Positions 15,181 to 23,089 of a stretch of DNA of 36,212 nucleotides are shown piece after piece. Position 1 is the stretch's first letter. Each line of letters opens with the position of its first letter. The notes below the pieces were generated by a model. It saw only the letters and a program-made list of their open reading frames with translations. It did no database searches and was not told the DNA's origin. The translations under genes and the position numbers were made by a program. Source of the stretch: an uncultured Bacteroidota bacterium (GTDB lineage: Bacteria > Bacteroidota > Bacteroidia > Bacteroidales > CAIWKO01); assembly GCA_937934705.1 (NCBI GenBank), contig CALGYY010000078.1, positions 1 through 36,212 of the forward strand. Reading direction: 5' to 3'.

Positions 15181-16563
15181 ATGGCGAATGCCAAAAAATC
15201 TTTTGAAGATGCCGCACTGAAGAAAGCCTTTGATCTGCGGCACCGGCAAACCATTCAGTTTAATATTTCAAGATATGATGCAGCGGTCAGCAGAGGCAAG
15301 CAGCAATATGCCAACCTGGAGCTTGCAAGAGTGAGGGCTGCGAACCAGAAATACAAGATCATTAACGATTTTGAGTATTTCATCAAGGAATTTGAGCATC
15401 ATTTCAATTCAAGAGGAGGAAAGATCATTTTTGCCCGGGATGCATCCGAAGCCATGCAGGAAATTCTGAAGATCCTGAAAGAAAGGGGCGTCAGAAAACT
15501 GGTCAAATCCAAATCGATGATCACCGAGGAACTGGATTTCAATGAGTATGTTGAAAAGCATGAAATTGAAAGTCTGGAAACCGACCTCGGAGAATATATT
15601 GTGCAACTGGCCGGCGAAAAGCCTTACCATATTATTACACCGGTGATGCACAAATCAAAGGAAGACATTGCGGCTCTTTTTCATGAAAAGTTCAATCTGC
15701 CTCCCCAAAGCAGTCCCGAAGAAATCACCGCTTTCGTCAGGGATCTCCTGCGCGAAAAATTTGTGGATGCCGACTGCGGAGTGAGCGGAGCCAATTTCCT
15801 GGTGGCCGATATCGGTGGTGTTTGTCTCACCGAAAATGAAGGTAATGCCCTCATGTCCATGTCGTTTCCTCGTATACACATCGCGATCGCCGGGTATGAT
15901 AAGCTGATCCCGTCTTACAAGGATCTTCATCTGTTCTGGCCCCTGCTGGCCACGCATGGCACCGGACAAAACATCACCGTGTATAATTCACTGGTACTCG
16001 GTCCCCGACAGGAAAACGAGACGGACGGTCCGGAAGAAATGTATCTGGTGATTGTTGATAACGGACGTTCGGAACTGCTCTCTAAGGTTGAACAACGTGC
16101 AGCCATGACCTGCATCCGCTGCGGCGCCTGCCTGAATGCCTGTCCCGTTTACCGGAATATCGGCGGTCATTCATACGGTACAGTATACAGCGGTCCTATC
16201 GGTGCCGTGATTTCTCCCCATCTCAAGGGAATGGCCGATTATCATCACCTCAGCTTTGCTTCCTCTCTCTGCGGAAAATGCACCGAAGTCTGCCCCATGC
16301 ACATCGATCTTCATAAGCTGCTCCTGTATAACCGTCGTGATGCGGTAAAAGAAAAGCTGACCGGGCGGAGCGACCGCCTGGTGATGTCGGGCTGGAAAAT
16401 GGTGATGACCAAAAGGTGGATGCTCGATAAAACCGGGAGCGGAACCAAAAACAGGGTTCTGAAAATGTTCTTCCGCAAAGCCTGGGGACCGCGCCGCGAA
16501 ATTCCGGTAGTCATGAAAAAATCATTTAACCAGCAGTGGAAAGAGCTGAAAGGCATCAAGTAG
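15181..16563 (+). CDS. LutB-like iron-sulfur protein (LUD domain plus 2x[4Fe-4S])
   Basis: The product is 460 aa. The N-terminal about 300 residues are a LUD domain (KSKSMITEELDFNEYVEKH, CGVSGANFLVADIGGVCLTENEGN). They are followed by two ferredoxin-type cluster motifs, TCIRCGACLNACPVYRNIGG and SLCGKCTEVCPMHIDLHKLL. The length and order match LutB of the LutABC L-lactate oxidation complex. LutA and LutC are not adjacent; the gene instead follows rpiB by 3 nt. It may act with partners encoded elsewhere, so lactate oxidation is an inference. The gene symbol is left empty because the partners are missing. Confidence 0.9.
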   Translation: MANAKKSFEDAALKKAFDLRHRQTIQFNISRYDAAVSRGKQQYANLELARVRAANQKYKIINDFEYFIKEFEHHFNSRGGKIIFARDASEAMQEILKILKERGVRKLVKSKSMITEELDFNEYVEKHEIESLETDLGEYIVQLAGEKPYHIITPVMHKSKEDIAALFHEKFNLPPQSSPEEITAFVRDLLREKFVDADCGVSGANFLVADIGGVCLTENEGNALMSMSFPRIHIAIAGYDKLIPSYKDLHLFWPLLATHGTGQNITVYNSLVLGPRQENETDGPEEMYLVIVDNGRSELLSKVEQRAAMTCIRCGACLNACPVYRNIGGHSYGTVYSGPIGAVISPHLKGMADYHHLSFASSLCGKCTEVCPMHIDLHKLLLYNRRDAVKEKLTGRSDRLVMSGWKMVMTKRWMLDKTGSGTKNRVLKMFFRKAWGPRREIPVVMKKSFNQQWKELKGIK

Positions 16564-16566
16564 TGG

Positions 16567-17454
16567 TCAGCAGAAGCGTTTCAGTATGGTCCTGACCTGA
16601 GCGGAATACGATCCGCCGAAGAGGTTCGTGTGCACCAGCAGGGGATAAAGATTACACAGATCAATCCTTTCCCTCCATCCGCTTTCAAGGGGATACACTT
16701 CGTGATAGGCGCTGTACATTTCGGGGCCGAATCCGCCAAACAGGAGACTCATGGCCAGGTCCATCTCGCGGTGGCCAAAATATACCGCAGGGTCAATCAG
16801 ATGGGCCTTACCAGCCGCTCCGCACAGGTAATTACCGCTCCAGAGATCTCCGTGTATAAGGGCCGGCGGTTCAGGCGGGAAATAGTCCTCCAGTTTCGGA
16901 AAAAGGCGTTCAAACATCCTGATCATTCCGGCATCAGCATGACCCCTGTCGGCACACATACCAAGCTGCACCAACAGGCGCTGATTAATCAGGAAAGCGG
17001 ACCAGCTTTCTTCCTGATGATTGTGCTGCTTTAATGAACCGATGTAATTGTCGTACTCAAGCCCGAATTCCGCTGCGCTTTTCTGATGAAGCCGGGCCAG
17101 ACCCCGGCCGGTTTGCGCCCAGAAATCCACCGGTTTATCTGAGCTTCCCACGTATTCCAGGAGCAGGAATGCAAACCCGGCCTCTTCGCCGTAAGCGATT
17201 ACCCCCGGAACCGGCAAGGCTTCCGCCTCTCTGAGCAGGTCCAGGCCCAGGGCTTCGGTTTCGAACATATCAGGATATAATCCCGCTTTATTGATCTTGA
17301 CGAAAAAATAATCAGGACCGGCCCCGATTCGGAATGATTCGTTGATGCATCCTCCGCCGACCGGTGTCCACGAAAGGGGAGTCATAGTCCGGGAAAGGTG
17401 CTCCGACAATTCTGCTGCAATTCTTTTACTCAGCGCTTCACTCACAGCGTTCAT
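16567..17454 (-). CDS. Fructosamine kinase-family protein
   Basis: The product is 295 aa from ATG 17454; the longer frame to 17532 runs through the promoter and is rejected. The kinase-like fold shows GGGCINESFRIGAG, YFVKINK (ATP-binding Lys), the catalytic loop LIHGDLWSGNYL, and LIDPAVYFGHREMDLAMSLLFGGF in place of the DFG region. These features match the FN3K/YniA family, which phosphorylates protein-bound ketoamines. YniA-type members may repair glycated proteins or act on metabolites. The gene is convergent with the lutB-like gene (3 nt gap) and divergent from the IPExxxVDY gene. Confidence 0.92.
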   Translation of the reverse strand: MNAVSEALSKRIAAELSEHLSRTMTPLSWTPVGGGCINESFRIGAGPDYFFVKINKAGLYPDMFETEALGLDLLREAEALPVPGVIAYGEEAGFAFLLLEYVGSSDKPVDFWAQTGRGLARLHQKSAAEFGLEYDNYIGSLKQHNHQEESWSAFLINQRLLVQLGMCADRGHADAGMIRMFERLFPKLEDYFPPEPPALIHGDLWSGNYLCGAAGKAHLIDPAVYFGHREMDLAMSLLFGGFGPEMYSAYHEVYPLESGWRERIDLCNLYPLLVHTNLFGGSYSAQVRTILKRFC

Positions 17455-17504
17455 ATTAATTTTACCTGAACAGCCTGAAATTCTGACCGAAAAGCGTACT
17501 TTAG

Positions 17505-17512
17505 CAAAGATA
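17505..17512 (-). promoter_or_regulatory. -7 element of the fructosamine kinase-family gene
   Basis: The minus-strand TATCTTTG matches TAnnTTTG about 50 nt before the start codon. On the other strand TACTTTAG at 17499-17506, one mismatch, could serve the divergent IPExxxVDY-pyk unit, so two promoters may overlap here. Confidence 0.55.
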
Positions 17513-17530
17513 AGGAAATCATCAGTTTTC

Positions 17531-18031
17531 ATGAAAGGAAAGATACTGCTCGACCTGAATACAGCTCGCGACTATTGCCTGCTCGGGATCTCCTGTCACC
17601 TGAAAGACTACCGTTTCGTCTGGCTCCTGAACCGCCAGCTTGAGATCAACCTCAGGCGTTTGCACGACTTTTATCCGCGCTTCGATCAGGAAACAGACAG
17701 CCAGTTTGCTTTTCCGCTTTTCTATGAAGAGGAAAATTTTCGTTTCGAAACTTTTTATCTCCTGGGCAATCACAGTCCTGAAGGCGATCTCATCGACAAG
17801 CCGGCCAGTATGGACTATCTTTTCTTTATCCATGACCTGGCCTTCCCCGGTGGCAGCAGGGGCCTGATACAGGAAATCCGCAAAATCCCACAGGTGATCA
17901 TGGCCTGGGAAGTGAAAATGAATGAACTGAAAGACGGTGAATCCCTGATTTCCGGAATAGAACTCTGCCTGATGGAATATCAGAAGAACCAGAAGGAAAA
18001 GAATCCTTATATGTTTAAAAACAAGGAATGA
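17531..18031 (+). CDS. IPExxxVDY family protein
   Basis: The product is 166 aa from ATG 17531. It belongs to a Bacteroidota-specific family of unknown function that I recognise from the NxPASMDYLFFI-like segment (here KPASMDYLFFIHDLAF). Conserved N-terminal YCLLGISCHLKDYRFVWLLN, a central FRFETFYLLGN and a C-terminal IPQVIMAWEV support this. No signal peptide or membrane segment is visible. The gene overlaps the pyruvate kinase start by 4 nt (ATGA). This arrangement, which from memory recurs in the phylum, suggests a link to glycolysis or its regulation. Confidence 0.8.
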   Translation: MKGKILLDLNTARDYCLLGISCHLKDYRFVWLLNRQLEINLRRLHDFYPRFDQETDSQFAFPLFYEEENFRFETFYLLGNHSPEGDLIDKPASMDYLFFIHDLAFPGGSRGLIQEIRKIPQVIMAWEVKMNELKDGESLISGIELCLMEYQKNQKEKNPYMFKNKE

Positions 18032-19449
18032 AAACCAAAATTATAGCAACCATCGGTCCCGCATCCTCTGATCCTGCAGTGCTGGAAGCCTTGTTTGATG
18101 CAGGACTTGACGTTTGCCGGCTTAATTTTTCGCACGGAACGCATGCCGACCACCTGCAGACCATTCGCCGCATCACGGACCTGAACCGCAAAAAGAACAT
18201 GAACGTTGCCATACTGGCGGATCTGCAGGGACCCAAGATCAGAACCGGGATCATCAGCGAAGGCGGAGTGGCCGTGAAAAAAGGGGATAAGATCCGCTTT
18301 GTGACCAGGAAATGCACCGGAACACGCGAAAAAATATATATATCATACAAAAATTTTCCCCGCGATGTTCAATGCGGTGAGCTGATTCTGGTCGACGACG
18401 GCAACATTCACCTGAGAGTTCAATCAACCAACCAGAAAGATGAGGTGATTCTGGAAGTTCTGCATGGGGGGCTGATCAAGTCACACAAAGGCGTCAACCT
18501 TCCTGATACCCGGGTTTCGCTGCCCGGACTGACCGATAAGGATAAAGAAGATCTGCGCTTCATCCTGAGTCACCCCGTACAATGGGTCGCCCTTTCTTTT
18601 GTGAGATCAGCGGCCGACATTATTGAGCTGAAGCATCTGATCGCTGCGCGCAAATCCCGCAATAAACCCCGGATCATCGCTAAAATTGAAAAGCCCGAGG
18701 CCCTGCATGAGCTCGATCATATTATCCATGAAGCCGACGGACTCATGGTGGCAAGGGGCGATCTGGGCGTGGAGCTGCCCATACAGAATGTGCCCCTCCT
18801 GCAGAAAATGATGGTGAAAAAATGTCTCGATGCCGGAAAGCCCGTCATTATTGCCACACAGATGCTCGAAAGCATGATCACCAATTGCGGGCCTACCCGC
18901 GCGGAAGTCAATGATGTCGCCAACAGCGTAATGGATGGTGCCGATGCCTGTATGCTGAGCGGCGAAACAGCCGTGGGTGCGTTTCCGGTTGAGGCCGTGA
19001 CCATGATGAGCAAAATTATTCAGCATGTCGAGAATTTTCAGGATATCTACTATAAGCACAATGAACCCGATGATCGGCTTGATGAACGCTATCTGACCGA
19101 TTCCGTGATTTTCAATGCCTGTGAACTGGCCCGCCGGACCAGTGCTGCCGCAATCGTAGCGATGACCCATACCGGCTATTCGGCATTCAGGATTGCCAGC
19201 CACAGGCCCAAAGCCGGAATCTTTATCTTTACCAATAACCGCTCATTGCTGTGTACTCTCAATCTCGTATGGGGGGTACAGGGTTTCTATTATGATAAGT
19301 TCATCAGCACAGATCATACTATAGAAGATATTAAAGTAAGACTTAAAAGTCAGGGACTGTTAAAAGATGGTGATATTGTCATTAATATCGCCAGTATTCC
19401 GCTGGATGAGCGCGGAAAAACCAATATGCTGAAGATATCGAGGGTGTAG
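18028..19449 (+). CDS. pyk: Pyruvate kinase
   Basis: The product is 473 aa, a normal length. It converts phosphoenolpyruvate and ADP to pyruvate and ATP. Visible motifs are TKIIATIGPASSDP at the N-terminus, CRLNFSHGTHADH, ILADLQGPKIRTG, and the signature IAKIEKPEALHELD. They are followed by MVARGDLGVELP, ATQMLESMITNCGPTRAEV and DGADACMLSGETAVG. The C-terminal allosteric domain is present (AIVAMTHTGYSAFRIASHRP). The start overlaps the preceding gene by 4 nt; the stop is one nt from a convergent gene. Confidence 0.98.
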   Translation: MKTKIIATIGPASSDPAVLEALFDAGLDVCRLNFSHGTHADHLQTIRRITDLNRKKNMNVAILADLQGPKIRTGIISEGGVAVKKGDKIRFVTRKCTGTREKIYISYKNFPRDVQCGELILVDDGNIHLRVQSTNQKDEVILEVLHGGLIKSHKGVNLPDTRVSLPGLTDKDKEDLRFILSHPVQWVALSFVRSAADIIELKHLIAARKSRNKPRIIAKIEKPEALHELDHIIHEADGLMVARGDLGVELPIQNVPLLQKMMVKKCLDAGKPVIIATQMLESMITNCGPTRAEVNDVANSVMDGADACMLSGETAVGAFPVEAVTMMSKIIQHVENFQDIYYKHNEPDDRLDERYLTDSVIFNACELARRTSAAAIVAMTHTGYSAFRIASHRPKAGIFIFTNNRSLLCTLNLVWGVQGFYYDKFISTDHTIEDIKVRLKSQGLLKDGDIVINIASIPLDERGKTNMLKISRV

Positions 19450-19450
19450 C

Positions 19451-19888
19451 CTAAAGATAACGGTAAATACCCATATTGGGTTCCGCATCTGTTTTATCCA
19501 CGCCGTGGCGGATCACCTGGTTCAGCCTGAACAGGTTCACAAACTTTTCGTGGGCATGGTTGATCTTAAACTCCATCAGGTCACCGGAAGAAGTGTGGTG
19601 CAGGATAAACTGAAAACATTCGAAAGAACTTTCCCAGATGGATTTTTCGTAATTATCGAAGAATGACCGGACCTTTTTCTTTTCCTTGAATGTGAAAACG
19701 ATGCTTTTATCAAGCACTGCTTTTACAAAAAGGTCTTCATTGAATTTGGAGGCCAGCCGGTCTTCAAACTTTGCCTGTTCGGCTTTATCGGTCAGTTTGT
19801 TATATTCTTTCTTAAGGTCGTCATATTCTTCTTTGACCGTTTTTTTGACGTTCTGGCTGGTTTTTTTGAACCATTCTTCGAATCCCAT
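19451..19888 (-). CDS. Hypothetical cytoplasmic protein
   Basis: The product is 145 aa from ATG 19888. I do not recognise the family. The N-terminal 45 residues are highly charged and predicted helical, possibly coiled-coil (FKKTSQNVKKTVKEEYDDLK). The rest is mixed (KSIVFTFKEKKKVRSFFDNY, FECFQFILHHTSSGDLMEFK). No signal peptide is present and there is one cysteine. It is convergent with pyk and has its own TATCTTTG promoter element. The kor terminator hairpin begins only 7 nt upstream of that element. Confidence 0.7.
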   Translation of the reverse strand: MGFEEWFKKTSQNVKKTVKEEYDDLKKEYNKLTDKAEQAKFEDRLASKFNEDLFVKAVLDKSIVFTFKEKKKVRSFFDNYEKSIWESSFECFQFILHHTSSGDLMEFKINHAHEKFVNLFRLNQVIRHGVDKTDAEPNMGIYRYL

Positions 19889-19904
19889 AGGCTGAATGTT
19901 TACC

Positions 19905-19912
19905 CAAAGATA
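19905..19912 (-). promoter_or_regulatory. -7 element of the 145-aa hypothetical gene
   Basis: The minus-strand TATCTTTG matches TAnnTTTG only 17 nt before the start codon, which predicts a very short leader. It abuts the U-run of the korAB terminator. Confidence 0.5.
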
Positions 19913-19919
19913 CAAAAAA

Positions 19920-19946
19920 AGAGGCCGTCAATATGTGACAGCCTCT
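19920..19946 (-). terminator. Rho-independent terminator of korAB
   Basis: AGAGGC (19920-19925) pairs with GCCTCT (19941-19946) and GTCA (19927-19930) with TGAC (19936-19939), closing on a 5-nt loop. On the minus strand it is followed by TTTTTTTG, on the plus strand by TTTTT. It lies 17 nt after the korB stop. Confidence 0.85.
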
Positions 19947-19963
19947 TTTTCAGATAAAAACAA

Positions 19964-21001
19964 TTATTTGATCTCCCAGGTCTCCCCGCTGTTCAGAAGA
20001 TCCTGAACGGTTTTGATCGGAGAGGTTTTTCTGGCCTCAATGATCTGCTCGCGTACAAGATCGTCATATGTCGGGAACATGGCCGAACGGATCACACCAA
20101 GCGCTACCGGGAAAACAGGCGGCTGCATTTTGGCCAGCATCAGGTGGATACCGGGATCCTGTGAATACTGGTCGTGCACCAGCAGGTCACTTTCACTGAT
20201 GCCGTTTTTACCCAAAGTAACCACTTCAAGACCTGTATGGGTAATGCGTATGCCCTTATCCCTGTTCTTACCGAAGATCATGGGCTCATTATTTTTCAGG
20301 ATGAGCTGGTGATCTTCACGCATATCTTTAGAGGTAATCGTATTATGCACCCCGTCGGCAAAAATCACACAGTTCTGCAGGATCTCAATCACTGAAGTCC
20401 CGTCGTGACGCGCTGCTTCAAACATCACTTCTGTCATCAGCTTGGGATTGGTATCCACAGCACGCGCAAAGAAAGTTCCCTGGGCGCCCATCACCAGTTC
20501 CCCGGGATTGAACGGATGTTCAATAGTTCCCTGCGGAGAGGTTTTGGTTACACTGCCCATGGGGGTTGTAGGTGAATACTGGCCCTTGGTGAGACCGTAG
20601 ATCTGGTTGTTGAAAAGCATAATGTTCACATCCACGTTGCGGCGAATGATGTGAATAAAATGATTCCCGCCGATCGCCATGGAATCTCCGTCACCCGTGG
20701 CAATCCAGACACTCAGGTGGGGATTGGCAATCTTCACACCGGTGGCGATAGCATTGGCTCGGCCATGAATTCCATGAATTCCGTAAGTATTCATGTAGTA
20801 CGGAAAACGGGAGGAACAACCGATCCCTGAAACCACACAGAAATTCTCTTTGCGGTACCCGATTTTCGGGAACACATTGGCGATAGAGGAAAGAATGGCG
20901 TGAGCCCCGCATCCCGGGCACCATTTAACCATCTGATCACTTACGAAGTCTTCCTTTGTTAAAGGGACCCTCGAACGTTCAACTGTTAAATTCTCAGCCA
21001 T
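19964..21001 (-). CDS. korB: 2-oxoacid:ferredoxin oxidoreductase, beta subunit
   Basis: The product is 345 aa and carries the thiamine diphosphate and Fe-S part of the enzyme. Features are WCPGCGAHAILSSIANVFP, VSGIGCSSRFPYYMNTYG, and the TPP/Mg motif IATGDGDSMAIGGNHFIH followed by IMLFNNQIYGLTKGQYSPTT, all typical of KorB/OorB. The enzyme oxidatively decarboxylates 2-oxoglutarate (or a related 2-oxoacid) to the CoA ester and reduces ferredoxin, and can run reductively in anaerobes. The start is 3 nt after the korA stop. Substrate assignment from sequence alone is uncertain. Confidence 0.93.
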   Translation of the reverse strand: MAENLTVERSRVPLTKEDFVSDQMVKWCPGCGAHAILSSIANVFPKIGYRKENFCVVSGIGCSSRFPYYMNTYGIHGIHGRANAIATGVKIANPHLSVWIATGDGDSMAIGGNHFIHIIRRNVDVNIMLFNNQIYGLTKGQYSPTTPMGSVTKTSPQGTIEHPFNPGELVMGAQGTFFARAVDTNPKLMTEVMFEAARHDGTSVIEILQNCVIFADGVHNTITSKDMREDHQLILKNNEPMIFGKNRDKGIRITHTGLEVVTLGKNGISESDLLVHDQYSQDPGIHLMLAKMQPPVFPVALGVIRSAMFPTYDDLVREQIIEARKTSPIKTVQDLLNSGETWEIK

Positions 21002-21004
21002 ATC

Positions 21005-22849
21005 TTATTTCTCCTTTAATTTTTGATTGAAAACATCTACCAGTTCACTCACAACAAAGGGAAGACCCTGTACCTTGTTAAACTGACTGTATTTGTACTG
21101 CGGATAAGTCATACGGAGGTGCATCACCAGCTGACCCGAATTCAGCTCGCAAACCACGATCTTTTTGAAACGCCCCAGCAGCTTTTCAACATTTTTCGGG
21201 AAGGGGAAAATATAATGAAAATGCGCCAGACTGACTTTCTTGCCTTTCTTCTGCATCTCCAGAACAGCAGAGGTGGTTGCCCCGCGTGTACCACCCCAGC
21301 TGACCACCAGAAGGTCGCCTTCGTCTTCTCCGATCAGTTCCTGATCAGGCAACACATCCGCGATCTTCATTACTTTATTGTAACGCAGATCCGTCATGAT
21401 CTGGTGATTCAGGGGATCAGTCGATACATTCCCAGTTATATTTTCTTTTTCCAGACCACCAACCCGATGACGCAGACCTTCGGTACCGGGCAGTGCCCAC
21501 TGACGCACCAGTCGCTCATCGCGGCGGTAAGGCTTGTAATCAGGATCGTTGGCCTTGGCAATGGGAGGATTGATTTTGGGAAGACTTGAAACTTTGGGGA
21601 TCTTAAACAGTTCTGATCCGTTACCCAGATAACCATCGGTAAGCAGAATCACCGGTGTCATGTGTTCCATGGAGATCTTAGCCGCTTCAAAAGCAAAATA
21701 AAAGCAATTGGCAGGTGAAGAAGCGGCAATCACCACTACCGGACATTCCCCGTTGCGGCCCCAGAGCGCCTGCATCAGATCCGATTGCTCCGATTTGGTC
21801 GGCAAACCCGTTGAGGGGCCGCCCCGCTGTACATTCACGATCACCAGCGGCAATTCAGTCATCACCGCTAATCCGATCGCTTCACTTTTAAGCGATAATC
21901 CCGGACCGGAAGTGGTGGTGCAGGCCATGGCTCCGGTATAAGAAGCACCGATCGCCGAACAAATACCCGCAATTTCATCCTCTGCCTGAAAAACTTTTGC
22001 GCCCAGTGATTTGTGCTTGGCCAGTTCCATAAGGATTTCTGTGGCCGGCGTAATAGGATAAGATCCCAGGAACAGGGGACGACCCGAACGCTCGGCTGCT
22101 GCCAGCAAACCCCATGCAGTCGCCACATTGCCTGTGATGTTACGGTACTTGCCTTTTTCAAGCTTAGCCGCGGGAACCCGATACAATGAAGCCATGGCTT
22201 CAATCGTCTCGGCATAAAAATACCCGGCCTTGAGCACAGTCTTGTTCGCCTTGATCATGGCCGGATTCTTCTTGAATTTCTTTTCAAAAAACAGATTGGT
22301 GGCATCCAGCGACCATCCGAAGAGAAAATAAGTCATCCCCAGGGTGAACATGTTCTTGGTCTTGTCGGCCGTCTTGTTATCCAGCCCCTGATCCTTCAGA
22401 GCTTCACGCGTCATGGTCGTGATCGGAGCCTTCATCACATTGTAACTCGACAAACTATCGTCCTCCAGCGGGTTTGTCTTGTAACCGCTTTTCTCCAGAG
22501 CCTTTTCATCAAAGGCATCCGTGTCAAGGATAATGCTTCCGCCTTTCTTGACCCACTTGAGATTGGCCCTGAGAGAGGCAGGATTCATGGCCACCAGCAG
22601 GTCGCACATGTCCCCCGAAGAATAAACCTTCTGTCCGAAATGAACCTGGAAACCCGAAACACCCGCAATGGTGTTATGGGGCGCCCTGATTTCAGCCGGA
22701 TAATCAGGAAATGTTGCCAGATCAGCACCTTCCAGCGCTGCGGTATCAGAGAAAAGAGTCCCGGTGAGTTGCATCCCGTCTCCGGAATCCCCCACAAACT
22801 TCACCACGATATCTTCCCGCTCGATAACCGTATTTTTTGACTTTGCCAT
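21005..22849 (-). CDS. korA: 2-oxoacid:ferredoxin oxidoreductase, alpha subunit with fused gamma domain
   Basis: The product is 614 aa. The N-terminal about 190 residues are the gamma domain (VKFVGDSGDGMQLTGTLFSD, YPAEIRAPHNTIAGVSGFQV). The alpha domain follows (FLGSYPITPATEILMELAKH, ACTTTSGPGLSLKSEAIGLA, NVQRGGPSTGLPTKSEQSDL). The C-terminal part (VVSWGGTRGATTSAVLEMQK, VVCELNSGQLVMHLR) is standard. Length and fusion are typical of the KorA type in Bacteroidota. It forms a two-gene unit with korB; a ferredoxin gene lies 3.8 kb away. A -7 element is visible 28 nt upstream. Confidence 0.94.
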   Translation of the reverse strand: MAKSKNTVIEREDIVVKFVGDSGDGMQLTGTLFSDTAALEGADLATFPDYPAEIRAPHNTIAGVSGFQVHFGQKVYSSGDMCDLLVAMNPASLRANLKWVKKGGSIILDTDAFDEKALEKSGYKTNPLEDDSLSSYNVMKAPITTMTREALKDQGLDNKTADKTKNMFTLGMTYFLFGWSLDATNLFFEKKFKKNPAMIKANKTVLKAGYFYAETIEAMASLYRVPAAKLEKGKYRNITGNVATAWGLLAAAERSGRPLFLGSYPITPATEILMELAKHKSLGAKVFQAEDEIAGICSAIGASYTGAMACTTTSGPGLSLKSEAIGLAVMTELPLVIVNVQRGGPSTGLPTKSEQSDLMQALWGRNGECPVVVIAASSPANCFYFAFEAAKISMEHMTPVILLTDGYLGNGSELFKIPKVSSLPKINPPIAKANDPDYKPYRRDERLVRQWALPGTEGLRHRVGGLEKENITGNVSTDPLNHQIMTDLRYNKVMKIADVLPDQELIGEDEGDLLVVSWGGTRGATTSAVLEMQKKGKKVSLAHFHYIFPFPKNVEKLLGRFKKIVVCELNSGQLVMHLRMTYPQYKYSQFNKVQGLPFVVSELVDVFNQKLKEK

Positions 22850-22876
22850 ACAGGTATGTATTGGTTAAACTGGGCG

Positions 22877-22884
22877 CAAAATTA
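22877..22884 (-). promoter_or_regulatory. -7 element of korAB
   Basis: The minus-strand TAATTTTG matches TAnnTTTG and lies 28 nt before the korA start. A TTTC about 20-25 nt further upstream is the nearest -33 candidate. Confidence 0.5.
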
Positions 22885-22895
22885 CAGGTTTTATT

Positions 22896-22991
22896 CGTGA
22901 AACTTGAATTTTATGAACGAAGTGAAATAAAATTCTTAGTTGAACAATCCCGCCTCAGGCGGAGGGTATTTTACCCGTGATATTTGAATTT
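22896..22991. repeat. Direct repeat pair enclosing two small hairpins
   Basis: CGTGAAACTTGAATTT (22896-22911) recurs as CGTGATATTTGAATTT (22976-22991), 14 of 16 identical and exactly 80 nt apart. Between them lie a CCGCCTcAGGCGG palindrome (22950-22962) and GGGTA-TTT-TACCC (22964-22976). The block fills the gap between the SusC-like gene and korA and may terminate the SusC-like transcript, although no clear U-run follows. Confidence 0.45.
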
Positions 22992-23089
22992 CCGGGAACA
23001 GGGCTTTTTTTTGTGAATGAATTAACAAAAGAACAGAACCTATTCAATCACAGGAATCATACTCACAAAAGATCCGCGGAATGAAAGAA

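Noticed and set aside
18607..19203. 198-aa minus-strand ORF inside pyk
   Set aside because: His-rich antisense shadow of the conserved pyruvate kinase gene.
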